DNA from: JANOMH01 sp031422295 | GTDB lineage: Bacteria > Pseudomonadota > Alphaproteobacteria > Rhodobacterales > Rhodobacteraceae | Assembly: GCA_031422295.1 (NCBI GenBank) | Contig: JANOQM010000053.1 | Span: 1 to 64,000 of the forward strand | Direction: 5' to 3' | DNA: 64,000 nt | Shown here: positions 24,797-32,692 of the stretch, piece by piece | Numbering within the stretch: position 1 is the first letter of the stretch | Layout of the letters: each line of letters starts with the position of its first letter | Position numbers and translations under genes: made by a program | The notes under the pieces: model-generated | Seen by the model: the letters and a program-made list of their open reading frames with translations, nothing else | The model's database searches: none | Told to the model about the DNA's origin: nothing

Positions 24797-25879
24797 ATGA
24801 GCGCATTGATCCCGATCCCAAAAGAAACCCGCAAAGGCCGCGCCGCTACAACCAATGCGACCCATCGGTTTGACCGGCTGACTCATGTCGCCGCTGATGA
24901 CGGCTGGGCTCGGGACGACAATTTGCCGGTCCTGCGGACCCATGTGCGCGATGAAGTGCCGCGTCGGGTGATCTCAGAAAACCGTTCGCCCGATCTGGGA
25001 TTTGACAGGTCGATCAACCCTTACCGGGGCTGTGAACATGGCTGTATCTATTGCTTCGCCCGGCCCAGCCATGCCTATCTGGGCCTGTCGCCGGGGCTGG
25101 ATTTTGAAACCCAGCTGATTGCCCGTCCGGATGCCCCCAGGCTGCTGGCGCGCGAACTGGGTGCCAAAGGCTATGTTCCAAAAGTGGTTGTGATTGGCAG
25201 CAACACTGATCCCTATCAACCGATCGAGCGCGACCGGCAGATCATGCGCGGGTTGTTGCAGGTGTTGTCGGATTTCAATCATCCGGTGGCGATTACCACC
25301 AAGGGCACCTTGGTCGAACGAGACATTGATATTCTGGCACCTATGGCGGCCAAAGGGCTGGTCCGGGTCGGAATTTCGGTCACCACGCTGGACCCGCTGA
25401 CCGCCCGCGCGATGGAGCCGCGCGTGCCGTCGCCCTTGCGCCGGTTGCGGGCGATCCGGATTCTGTCCGATGCGGGTATCCCGGTGCGGGTGATGGTGTC
25501 GCCTGTCGTGCCTGCGCTGACCGATCATGAATTGGAGCCGATCCTGGCAGCCGCGGCTGCAGCAGGAGCTGTAGCCGCCAGTTCAATCATGCTGCGATTG
25601 CCGCGCGAAGTGTCAGGGCTGTTTCAGGACTGGTTGGCCGAGGCATTCCCGGACCGCGCGGCCCGGATCATGGGGCGGGTCCGCGAATTGCATGGCGGGC
25701 GCGACTATGACCCGGCCTTTGGCACCAGAATGACCGGGCAGGGCGAATGGGCGCGGCTGATGAAGCAGCGGTTTGATCTGGCGTGCAGGCGGCTGGGGCT
25801 GGCGTATCGGTTGCCGCCATTGCGCACCGATCTGTTTGCTGTTCCGCCAAAAGCCGGGGATCAATTGTCTTTGTTTTGA
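24797..25879 (+). CDS. Radical SAM protein, PA0069 family
   Basis: A 360-residue radical SAM enzyme. The iron-sulfur motif Cx3Cx2C is CEHGCIYC in the context NPYRGCEHGCIYCFARP, which is diagnostic of the PA0069/SplB-like group. TKGTLVERDIDIL and MVSPVVPALTD follow. The reaction is unknown. The start at 24797 (MSALIPIPKETRKG) is chosen because the long open frame further upstream is antisense to the corrinoid gene; ATG 24767 is an alternative. The TGA is followed after seven bases by palindromic repeat copy D. Confidence 0.9.
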   Translation: MSALIPIPKETRKGRAATTNATHRFDRLTHVAADDGWARDDNLPVLRTHVRDEVPRRVISENRSPDLGFDRSINPYRGCEHGCIYCFARPSHAYLGLSPGLDFETQLIARPDAPRLLARELGAKGYVPKVVVIGSNTDPYQPIERDRQIMRGLLQVLSDFNHPVAITTKGTLVERDIDILAPMAAKGLVRVGISVTTLDPLTARAMEPRVPSPLRRLRAIRILSDAGIPVRVMVSPVVPALTDHELEPILAAAAAAGAVAASSIMLRLPREVSGLFQDWLAEAFPDRAARIMGRVRELHGGRDYDPAFGTRMTGQGEWARLMKQRFDLACRRLGLAYRLPPLRTDLFAVPPKAGDQLSLF

Positions 25880-25886
25880 AACGATT

Positions 25887-25904
25887 GGTGGGTTAAAACC
25901 CACC
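25887..25904. repeat. Stop-associated palindrome, copy D
   Basis: GGTGGGTTAAAACCCACC followed by TTA, seven bases after the radical SAM stop. First of four copies in the 131-base space between two convergent genes; centres are 38, 29 and 38 bases apart. Confidence 0.85.
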
Positions 25905-25921
25905 TTACTTTGTCACCGGTG

Positions 25922-25942
25922 TAAGGTGGGTTTCAACCCACA
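25922..25942. repeat. Stop-associated palindrome, copy E
   Basis: TAAGGTGGGTTTCAACCCAC followed by A. GTGGGTT and AACCCAC pair perfectly around TC. Confidence 0.8.
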
Positions 25943-25951
25943 TTGACCCGG

Positions 25952-25974
25952 AATGTGGGTCAAGACCCACCTTA
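25952..25974. repeat. Stop-associated palindrome, copy F (compensatory variant)
   Basis: GTGGGTC (25955-25961) pairs with GACCCAC (25964-25970). Compared with the other copies the innermost T-A pair is replaced by C-G on both arms, so pairing is kept. Confidence 0.8.
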
Positions 25975-25988
25975 CTTTAATGTCGATG

Positions 25989-26013
25989 TAAGGTGGGTTT
26001 TAACCCACCCTTA
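25989..26013. repeat. Stop-associated palindrome, copy G (supplies the stop codon)
   Basis: Core GGTGGGTTTTAACCCACC at 25992-26009. The TAA stop of bmt on the minus strand (26013-26011) is followed directly by GGGTGGGTTAAAACCCACC, exactly as at the NlpD-like gene. Confidence 0.85.
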
Positions 26014-27045
26014 ATCTTTGGTCCGCCGCCGCCCGGACCGTTCCCGGGCGGCCGGCCCCATCCCGTCAGTGCCGTCCGAGGCGCTGGAAAACCCACCCAT
26101 ATGTTGCGTGATTTGTTCCAGCGTGGGCCGCTCGCCGCGCGGCCGGGTTTCCAGCGCCATGCGCATCTTTTCCAGATGCGCAGGCATCGTGCCGCAGCAC
26201 CCGCCAATGATGGTGGCCCCGGCGTCGCGGGCGAGGACGGCATATTCTGCCATCAGGTCTGGCGTGCCGTCATAATGGATGTGTCCGTCGTGATATTTTG
26301 GGATCCCTGCATTGCCTTTGGCAATCACCGGCTGCTCGGGCCCGGCTGCCGCAAAGCCCAGCACGGTGCGCAGCAGGTCTGACGCGCCTACCCCGCAATT
26401 GGCCCCAAAGGCGATGGGCGGGTTCTTGATCTTGCCGATCAGTTTGACCATTTCGGCACTGGTCAGCCCCATCATCGTGCGGCCTGCCGTGTCAAAGCTC
26501 ATCGTGCCGCACCATGGCATGTCGGCCAAGTCAAAGGCTTCTGCGGCCGCGCGGAATTCTTCGGCAGCACTGATGGTTTCGACCCAGAGCACATCCACGC
26601 CCCCGGCCTTGAGCCCCTCGGCCTGTTCGTGAAACATTTCGACCGCCCTCGCATGGGTCAAGGTGCCCATCGGTGACATAATCTCGCCTGTTGGCCCGAC
26701 GGAGCCTGCGACCACAACGATGCGTCCGGCTTTGTCTGCCACATCCCGGCCAATTTCGGCGGAAATCCGGTTGATCTCCTGCACCCGGGATTCAAAACCA
26801 TGCAATTTCAGCCGCGACGCGTTGCCGCCAAATGTGTTGGTCAGGAACAGATCGCTGCCTGCACTGACCGCGCCTTGATAGAGCGCCCTGATCCGGTCGG
26901 GATGATCCATATTCCACATCTCAGGCGCGTCACCTGACATCAGCCCCATATTGAACAGGTTGGTGCCGGTGGCCCCATCGGCCAGAATCCAGTCGCGGGT
27001 TTCAAGCAGGTGGGAAAGGGCGTTGGTCGTGCGATTGGACGTCAT
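26011..27045 (-). CDS. bmt: Betaine/homocysteine S-methyltransferase family protein
   Basis: A homocysteine-methyltransferase-domain protein (344 aa) that transfers a methyl group to homocysteine through a Zn-bound thiolate. The start of the barrel (ILADGATGTNLFNMGL) and the Zn ligands, Cys of FGANCGVG and the Cys pair of GGCCGT, are intact. There is no B12 or pterin domain attached, while a corrinoid protein is encoded 1.4 kb away. In several Rhodobacterales such separate domains together replace MetH; a betaine-dependent enzyme is the alternative. Start MTSNRTTNAL at 27045. The C-terminal 25 residues are disordered (SSASDGTDGMG, then basic). Its stop codon lies inside a palindromic repeat. 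Confidence 0.9.
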   Translation of the reverse strand: MTSNRTTNALSHLLETRDWILADGATGTNLFNMGLMSGDAPEMWNMDHPDRIRALYQGAVSAGSDLFLTNTFGGNASRLKLHGFESRVQEINRISAEIGRDVADKAGRIVVVAGSVGPTGEIMSPMGTLTHARAVEMFHEQAEGLKAGGVDVLWVETISAAEEFRAAAEAFDLADMPWCGTMSFDTAGRTMMGLTSAEMVKLIGKIKNPPIAFGANCGVGASDLLRTVLGFAAAGPEQPVIAKGNAGIPKYHDGHIHYDGTPDLMAEYAVLARDAGATIIGGCCGTMPAHLEKMRMALETRPRGERPTLEQITQHMGGFSSASDGTDGMGPAARERSGRRRTKD

Positions 27046-29008
27046 CGGGGTGGCCTGTACCGGGGCGCAGGGCCGCCGGAGTGACGGCAGATGCGCGGCG
27101 AAAAGTTTGATCCTGCGCATCGCATGCTTGGCCCGGGTTTTCAATTTGAAAATTTTCAACATCACCAAACGCCGGTTTGATACTCTGGCCAAACCGGGAC
27201 CTATCAGTTCTGATAGTCGTTAGTGTAGGCGGCATGTTGATTGCAGCGGCGATTGTAACTGCGGCAAAGATCAATCCGGTCGGTGTCGGGGCACACAGAT
27301 AAAGTGACTTCCACGCCGGGCCAAAGCTGCCTTTAAACTGCCGCAATCCTTTGACGCCTGGCCAACTGGCGCATATGCAAGCCCAACGGTCGGGCCAAAC
27401 CGGCACGGCGGCGAGCGAAACCTGCGCTGCACCGCTGTCTTTGGCCGCCGCAATGCCGGTACAGACCAGCGCATGCATGGTTCCCGCAGGTGCGTCGGGG
27501 CTATAGCGCATCAGATCTAGCGCCCAATCTGTCGGGCCTTGATGAAAGCTGGCAAAGCCAATCAGTTTATCACCCAGATATCCGAGGATGACCCGCTGGT
27601 GCCACAGCAAAGCGGGGTCGAACTGCCCCATCGAAAAGCCTTTTTCCGCCGCATTCCGCACCGACCAAAGTGCGGCAACATGCGCCATTTCGGGCAGGGG
27701 CAGGGTTCGCGTTAGGTGCGTTTGCAGCCCCGCCGCCTGCACATGGCGTAGTTTGCGCCGCAATTGCCTGCATCCCGGTTGGTCAAGCGACCAGTCGTCC
27801 AGTCGCAGGACCGCGTCTTGGGCGATCCGGATCACTGCCCAGCCCTGTTTGCGGGCCTGCGATGCTGTCCGGTTGTCACATTTATAGAGCACCGGGGCCA
27901 GACCGCGCTGCCGGGCCAGACCCTGCAATCCGGACAAATCGGCGCATCCCAGCGGCATCCCGATCGTAACAAGACAGCGTCCTGCTGGGCGCAACAACCA
28001 GCCGGTCGATTGATCGGCGTTCAGCACAATCTCGGCCCCCTGATGCATCAGCCCCCAATCGGCGTGCGGTGCTTGGGCTAACGCGCGCGACCGGGCCGCT
28101 CCAACGGCGGTTTGGAGCGTGGGTTGTGCGGGTAGGGCAGCTGGCCGAACCAGAAAAGCGAGTGCAATCAGCGCCGGGATCAGAAAATAGATGACCCGGT
28201 AAGCCAACACTGCCGCTAAAAGCGGTCCTTCGGGCACTTGGGGTAACAGCAGCAGGAGGGTCAGTTCGAAAGCCCCCAATCCCGCCGGACTTTGCGATAA
28301 TAGCCCGGCCCCGAGTGCCAGCAGGTAGGCGGCAAACAGTGTGGAAAAGGCTGGCATGAGGTGGGGCGGCAAAAGCAGGCCCAACACCAGCGTCGCACAG
28401 GTTGTGTCGACTGTGGTCCAAAGCAGCAGGTCTGCCCCAATACGCGGCGACAAACCGGGCAGGTCGCTGTCTGGCTGCAGCTGGGTGACGCGCCAGATGA
28501 TCACAACCAATAATCCGGCAATCAGGCCGGCAATCAGACTGACCGGCCCACCATGGCTGAGCAGAGTAACGCTGCCCGCCAGTACCGCCCATGACCCCAG
28601 AAATGACAGACTGACCAGCACTGTCAGGCGTGTAACCGTCCATAGGTCCAGTTCTGGCAGGCAGCGCAGCCGCACCAGCCCCCCCGACAGGCTGCTGAAA
28701 CCCACGGTCTGTGACAGCGCAATTGCCAGCATTCCCGCAGCTTTGGCCCGCGCAGGCCTGACGCCAGTGCCCAGAACCCGGTGAACAACTGCGTCATATT
28801 GACCAATCGCTGCAAAACTGACCCCAGTCATGACCATGGCGCCCAGCCATTGCCAACCAGACAATTGCCCCATGGCCGCCCCGATATCCTGCATTTCAAA
28901 GTCGTCCAGCCGGTCCAGCAGCAGATATAGGCAGCCAATCAGGGCAAGCACTGGCAACAGTTTTCCGACATGGCCCAATGGGCGCAAAAACGCAAAGCGA
29001 CTCGTCAT
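27002..29008 (-). CDS. MprF-like membrane protein (flippase plus DUF2156 acyltransferase)
   Basis: A 668-residue protein in two parts. Residues 1 to about 310 carry many hydrophobic segments of the LPG-synthase/flippase type. About 330-600 form the DUF2156 domain of MprF enzymes (GWLLRPAGRCLVTIGMPLG; LRRKLRHVQAAGL; GFASF; LMRYSPDAPAGTMHALV), which in other bacteria transfer amino acids from tRNA to phosphatidylglycerol. The start at 29008 has GGAG 8 bases upstream. After about residue 605 (FAAVTIAAAINMPP) the sequence loses family character, runs over dyads and overlaps the bmt start by 44 bases. The usual stop seems to be lost, giving a foreign tail of some 65 residues. Confidence 0.82.
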   Translation of the reverse strand: MTSRFAFLRPLGHVGKLLPVLALIGCLYLLLDRLDDFEMQDIGAAMGQLSGWQWLGAMVMTGVSFAAIGQYDAVVHRVLGTGVRPARAKAAGMLAIALSQTVGFSSLSGGLVRLRCLPELDLWTVTRLTVLVSLSFLGSWAVLAGSVTLLSHGGPVSLIAGLIAGLLVVIIWRVTQLQPDSDLPGLSPRIGADLLLWTTVDTTCATLVLGLLLPPHLMPAFSTLFAAYLLALGAGLLSQSPAGLGAFELTLLLLLPQVPEGPLLAAVLAYRVIYFLIPALIALAFLVRPAALPAQPTLQTAVGAARSRALAQAPHADWGLMHQGAEIVLNADQSTGWLLRPAGRCLVTIGMPLGCADLSGLQGLARQRGLAPVLYKCDNRTASQARKQGWAVIRIAQDAVLRLDDWSLDQPGCRQLRRKLRHVQAAGLQTHLTRTLPLPEMAHVAALWSVRNAAEKGFSMGQFDPALLWHQRVILGYLGDKLIGFASFHQGPTDWALDLMRYSPDAPAGTMHALVCTGIAAAKDSGAAQVSLAAVPVWPDRWACICASWPGVKGLRQFKGSFGPAWKSLYLCAPTPTGLIFAAVTIAAAINMPPTLTTIRTDRSRFGQSIKPAFGDVENFQIENPGQACDAQDQTFRRASAVTPAALRPGTGHPDDVQSHDQRPFPPA
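27138..27159 (-). promoter_or_regulatory. Overlapping TTTTCAA/TTGAAAA dyads upstream of bmt
   Basis: TTTTCAATTTGAAAATTTTC then AA. Two interlocked palindromes share a half-site (27138-27152 and 27146-27159). They lie about 95-115 bases before the bmt start. TGAA-N4-TTCA resembles, with one base less spacing, the MetR consensus TGAA-N5-TTCA. Regulation by a methionine-pathway regulator is inference. Confidence 0.45.
27201..27216 (-). promoter_or_regulatory. CTATCAG-TT-CTGATAG dyad upstream of bmt
   Basis: A perfect 7-bp inverted repeat around TT, 42 bases upstream of the TTTTCAA dyads. Together they suggest that the real intergenic region of bmt starts here although the MprF-like frame runs across it. 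Confidence 0.4.
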
Positions 29009-29166
29009 TGACATCTCCGCAGGGCTGGGCTGGTCTGGCGTGCCGGGTTTGAACCAACACCCTGCAGCAGCGGAGTAATTTGTCGAAGTGAAGGCCCGCT
29101 TAATCTTGGATTGATGAGCCGAGGTAACTTGTACAGATGGTTAACACGTGCCGAACTGAACCGTCG

Positions 29167-30561
29167 CTACAGGGCCGCATCCTTGTTGGTGACCAATGTT
29201 GCCTGTAATTTACGCTCAATCTCGGCATATAGCCCGCCCGCCAGGTTCTTGCCCGAGGCCCGTTCGATCCCCTCAAAGCCCGGCGATGAATTCACTTCCA
29301 GCACCTTTGGTCCGTCATGTGCGCGCAACAGGTCAACCCCGGCCAGCCCCAGCCCGAATGCCCGTGCCGCCCGCACCGCCGCATCACGTTCTGCCGGGCT
29401 GATTTTCACAGTTTCGGCTGTGCCACCGAGATGCAGGTTCGACCGGAAATCATCGCCCGCCGCAGTCCGGCGCATCGCGGCCACCACTTTGCCCGCAATC
29501 ACGAAACAGCGGATATCTTCGCCTGCCGCCTCCTTTACGAAATGCTGCACCAGAAAGTTCGCCTTGAGGCCGCGAAACGCCGAAATCACCGATTGCGCGG
29601 CCTTTTTGGTTTCGGCCAGAACCACGCCGCGTCCCTGACTGCTTTCCAACAGCTTCACGATCAAGGGCGCGCCGCCGACCAGTGAAATCAGGTTGTCGGT
29701 GTCTTTGGGGCTGCTGGCAAAGGCGGTGACCGGCATGCCAATCCGGTGCCGCGCCAGCACCTGATGGGCGTGCAATTTGTCGCGGCTGGCGGTGATCCCG
29801 ACCGAGCCATTGATGCAATAGGTGCCCAGGGTTTCAAACTGCCGGACCAGCGCTGTGCCATAGGGCGTGATCGATGCGCCGATCCGGGGGATCACGGCAT
29901 CATAGGCGGGCAGGCGGGTGCCGTCATAATGCACCTCGGGGGCCAGGGCGCTGATCGCCATATAGCAGCGGGCGGTGTCGATCAGGTCAATGTGATGGCC
30001 GCGTCTGGTGCCTTCTTCGACCAGCCGCATGGTGGAATAGGTGTCGGGTTCTCGGCTGAGGATGGCAATGCGCAGCGGTCGGGGTGGCGGGGCCGGGGCC
30101 TTGCCGTAGATCGCAAAGCTGCGCAAAGGCTGCACAAAACGGTCTGCCGGGTCCACTACGACACGGTCGGTCAGGGCTTGGCGGCCCAGTAGCATCCGGT
30201 TTGACAGCCCGGCCCGGTCGGTCAAGGTGACTTCGACCGGCCAGCTGATCCCCCCAACCTCAAGCCCGGTCCGGATCACATAGCGCAGCTCACTTTCGCC
30301 ATTCGACGAGGTCACCTCGCGCCGGTCGATAATGCTGGCCTGACAGGCGATCACCACACCGGGCTGGCGCGGCACCGGATGCACGTTGAACCGCACCTGC
30401 GGCTGATCGGCAGGCCCAAAGGCGACAATATCAGAGGCATGCAGGGCCGAGGTTTTGGCCCCGGTGTCAACCTTGGCGCGCAACGCGGGCAGGCCCAGTT
30501 CGGGCAGACCCAGCCATTCTTCCCAGCCCAGCCGGATGCGCGGGGGGTCTGCAGCTGTCAT
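29167..30561 (-). CDS. Fused RimB-type peptidase and RimK-type glutamate ligase
   Basis: One 464-residue chain joins two enzymes that are usually separate. Residues 1 to about 155 are the RimB/ATP-dependent zinc protease family (retropepsin-like fold) with the signature KVDTGAKTSALHA (Asp32). Residues about 160-460 are an ATP-grasp ligase of the RimK type (RIAILSREPDTYSTMRL; INGSVGITASRDKLHAHQVL; LLESSQGRGVVLAE; DIRCFVIAGKVVAAMRR; VLEVNSSPGFEGIE). In pseudomonads RimK adds glutamates to ribosomal protein S6 and RimB trims them. Here ligase and trimming enzyme would be made in equal amounts. Ribosome binding site AAGGAG. Divergent from tgt. Confidence 0.87.
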   Translation of the reverse strand: MTAADPPRIRLGWEEWLGLPELGLPALRAKVDTGAKTSALHASDIVAFGPADQPQVRFNVHPVPRQPGVVIACQASIIDRREVTSSNGESELRYVIRTGLEVGGISWPVEVTLTDRAGLSNRMLLGRQALTDRVVVDPADRFVQPLRSFAIYGKAPAPPPRPLRIAILSREPDTYSTMRLVEEGTRRGHHIDLIDTARCYMAISALAPEVHYDGTRLPAYDAVIPRIGASITPYGTALVRQFETLGTYCINGSVGITASRDKLHAHQVLARHRIGMPVTAFASSPKDTDNLISLVGGAPLIVKLLESSQGRGVVLAETKKAAQSVISAFRGLKANFLVQHFVKEAAGEDIRCFVIAGKVVAAMRRTAAGDDFRSNLHLGGTAETVKISPAERDAAVRAARAFGLGLAGVDLLRAHDGPKVLEVNSSPGFEGIERASGKNLAGGLYAEIERKLQATLVTNKDAAL

Positions 30562-30628
30562 GGCTGCTCCTTTTCATTTGCTGCGTCTCGGGTAACAAGG
30601 TGGCGCGGATTAGGGAAGGCACAAGACT

Positions 30629-31759
30629 ATGACAAAACCGTTTCAGTTTACCCTGAACGCAACCGACGGCGTAGCCCGGACCGGGGTTATCGAAACACCG
30701 CGCGGTCAGATCCGAACACCCGCCTTCATGCCGGTGGGTACGGCGGCCACGGTCAAGGCGATGCTGCCCGAAAGCGTGGCGGCAACCGGGGCGGATATTC
30801 TGTTGGGCAATACCTATCACCTGATGCTGCGCCCAACGGCGGAACGGATTGCCCGGTTGGGTGGCCTGCACCAGTTCATGAACTGGGACAAGCCGATCCT
30901 GACCGACAGTGGCGGGTTTCAGGTCATGTCCTTGTCCAAGCTGCGCAAGATGAGCGAAAATGGCGTGCAGTTTGCCAGCCATATCGACGGGTCCAAACAT
31001 CTGCTGACCCCGGAACGCAGCATGGAAATTCAGGCGCTGCTGGGGTCGGACATCGTCATGTGTTTTGATGAATGCCCGGCTTTGCCCGCGTCCGAGGCGG
31101 ATGTGGCGGCATCAATGCATCTGTCCATGCGCTGGGCGCAGCGGTCGCGCGATGCCTTTGGCGACCGGCCGGGGCATGCGTTGTTTGGCATCATGCAAGG
31201 TGGGGTTACACCCGAATTGCGGGCCGAAAGTGCCTCAAAACTAACGGAAATCGGGTTTGACGGCTATGCTGTCGGGGGGCTTGCGGTGGGTGAGGGGCAA
31301 GAGGCGATGTTGGGCGTGCTGGATTATGCCCCCGGCATGTTGCCCGCCGACAAACCCCGTTATCTGATGGGCGTGGGGAAGCCGGATGATATTGTGGGCG
31401 CGGTGGCGCGGGGCATTGATATGATGGATTGCGTTCTGCCATCGCGGTCGGGCCGCACCGGGCAGGCCTGGACGCGGCGGGGGCAGGTCAATATCAAGAA
31501 CGCCCGGCATCAGGATGATCCGCGCCCGTTGGACGAAGATTGCACTTGTCCGGCCTGCCGCCATTATTCCCGCGCCTATCTGCATCACGTATTCCGGGCG
31601 CAGGAAATGATTTCAGGGATGCTGCTGACCTGGCACAACCTGCATTATTATCAAGAGTTGATGGCCGGGATGCGAACCGCGATTGCGACGGGTAAATTTG
31701 TCGGGTTTGTCACGGATTTTGCGGCTTTGCGGGCAGAGGGCGACATTGCGCCTGTGTAG
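30629..31759 (+). CDS. tgt: tRNA-guanine transglycosylase
   Basis: Exchanges guanine 34 for the queuosine precursor in tRNAs with GUN anticodons. The substrate-binding aspartate is in LTDSGGFQVM, the nucleophile Asp in DMMDCVLPSRSGRTGQ, and the Zn site is CTCPACRHYSRAYLHH. Length 376 aa is typical. GGGAAGG lies well before the ATG. queA, the next enzyme of the pathway, is at 57521. One substrate, tRNA-Asp(GTC), is also encoded in this window. Confidence 0.97.
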   Translation: MTKPFQFTLNATDGVARTGVIETPRGQIRTPAFMPVGTAATVKAMLPESVAATGADILLGNTYHLMLRPTAERIARLGGLHQFMNWDKPILTDSGGFQVMSLSKLRKMSENGVQFASHIDGSKHLLTPERSMEIQALLGSDIVMCFDECPALPASEADVAASMHLSMRWAQRSRDAFGDRPGHALFGIMQGGVTPELRAESASKLTEIGFDGYAVGGLAVGEGQEAMLGVLDYAPGMLPADKPRYLMGVGKPDDIVGAVARGIDMMDCVLPSRSGRTGQAWTRRGQVNIKNARHQDDPRPLDEDCTCPACRHYSRAYLHHVFRAQEMISGMLLTWHNLHYYQELMAGMRTAIATGKFVGFVTDFAALRAEGDIAPV

Positions 31760-31764
31760 CCAAT

Positions 31765-31794
31765 AAAAAGCAGGGCAGACCTTGGCCTGCCCTG
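31765..31794 (-). terminator. Rho-independent terminator of the VPLPA-protein gene
   Basis: Read on the minus strand, CAGGGCAG (31794-31787) pairs with CTGCCCTG (31778-31771), followed by C and TTTTT. The stem can also serve tgt from the other side. Confidence 0.75.
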
Positions 31795-31813
31795 TCATCG
31801 CATGATCGGCCGA

Positions 31814-32461
31814 TCAGGCTTTACGACGGCGCAGCGCCGCAATACCGCCAAGCGCCAGCACCAAAAGCGGCAGGGTTGCGGGCACCGGGACCGGGGCCAC
31901 AGCATCGCCTAGGGCGACATTGTCTGCCACTTCGAATGAAGACCCCGCTACCGCTTCGATTTCGACCCGGTCAAAAAGCAATCCGGTGAAACCGAAGAAA
32001 CTGCCGCCGTTCGGGGCGACGGTCGTATTTTCGAAACCGACATTTGCCGCGCCAAGGAAGAACGAAATCACAAAATCGGCAACGCCGCCGCCTTGAGAGC
32101 CGCCACCGAGATTCTGGTAAAGATCAAAGCCGATGGCCCCGAAAACCCCGCCCAGATCAAAGGTCAGCGTATCTTCTGAGGGGGAATTGCTCCCGATGGC
32201 TGTGGTCAGATTCGAGCTTTGACCCGGCCCGACACTGAACAGATCATTGGATTGCGAACTGACCGTTATGTTTGACGCAAACGTAATCGGCCCGTCAAAC
32301 GAGTTTGTATCAGTCCCCAAGGATTCGAAATCCTCGGTAACGGTGATGGTTGTCGCCGCCGCAAACGAGGCCAGATCAGAAAAAGTCGCGGCATGTGCGC
32401 CTTGTGCCGAAGTTAGGGCAGCCAGAGCGACCGTCGTCAGAGAGATTCTTGAGAAATTCAT
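31814..32461 (-). CDS. Exported protein with VPLPA/PEP-CTERM sorting tail
   Basis: A 215-residue protein with a Sec signal peptide (SRISLTTVALAALTSAQGAHA). The C-terminal tripartite tail is a Pro-rich motif (VAPVPVPATLPL), a hydrophobic helix (LLVLALGGIAAL) and a basic end (RRRKA). This is the exosortase recognition tail of the Rhodobacteraceae VPLPA-CTERM variety. The middle region is rich in Ser, Thr, Gly and Asn, as in surface or extracellular-matrix proteins. No exosortase is in the window. GAAAGGTGA precedes the start and a terminator follows. Confidence 0.85.
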   Translation of the reverse strand: MNFSRISLTTVALAALTSAQGAHAATFSDLASFAAATTITVTEDFESLGTDTNSFDGPITFASNITVSSQSNDLFSVGPGQSSNLTTAIGSNSPSEDTLTFDLGGVFGAIGFDLYQNLGGGSQGGGVADFVISFFLGAANVGFENTTVAPNGGSFFGFTGLLFDRVEIEAVAGSSFEVADNVALGDAVAPVPVPATLPLLVLALGGIAALRRRKA

Positions 32462-32692
32462 GTTCGAATCACCTTTCTAATTCAACTAACAATTATGAAA
32501 ATTCTGGGTGAACTCTGGGCTGCTGGCAATAAAAATATGGCTGTTTCATGGTTAAAAAGTGCAGATTTCGGTCGGGTCCCGAGACAATAGCCGCAGTAAG
32601 GCACGATTATGCAGGTTTCAGGCCAGTTTGTTGCAGCCAATAGTCAGACTTTGATAATCCGCCTTGCGTTGACCAAATAAATGACGGCCGTC
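32462..32692. other. Intergenic region without visible gene
   Basis: 231 bases between the start of the VPLPA gene and the stop of the membrane-protein gene. The A/T-rich part next to 32462-32570 is the likely promoter region of the VPLPA gene; I see no clear boxes. Confidence 0.3.

Noticed and set aside
25880..26013. CRISPR-like look of four short repeats
   Set aside because: The units are palindromic, differ from each other and are separated by only 11-21 bases; the same unit occurs singly elsewhere, and no cas genes are present.
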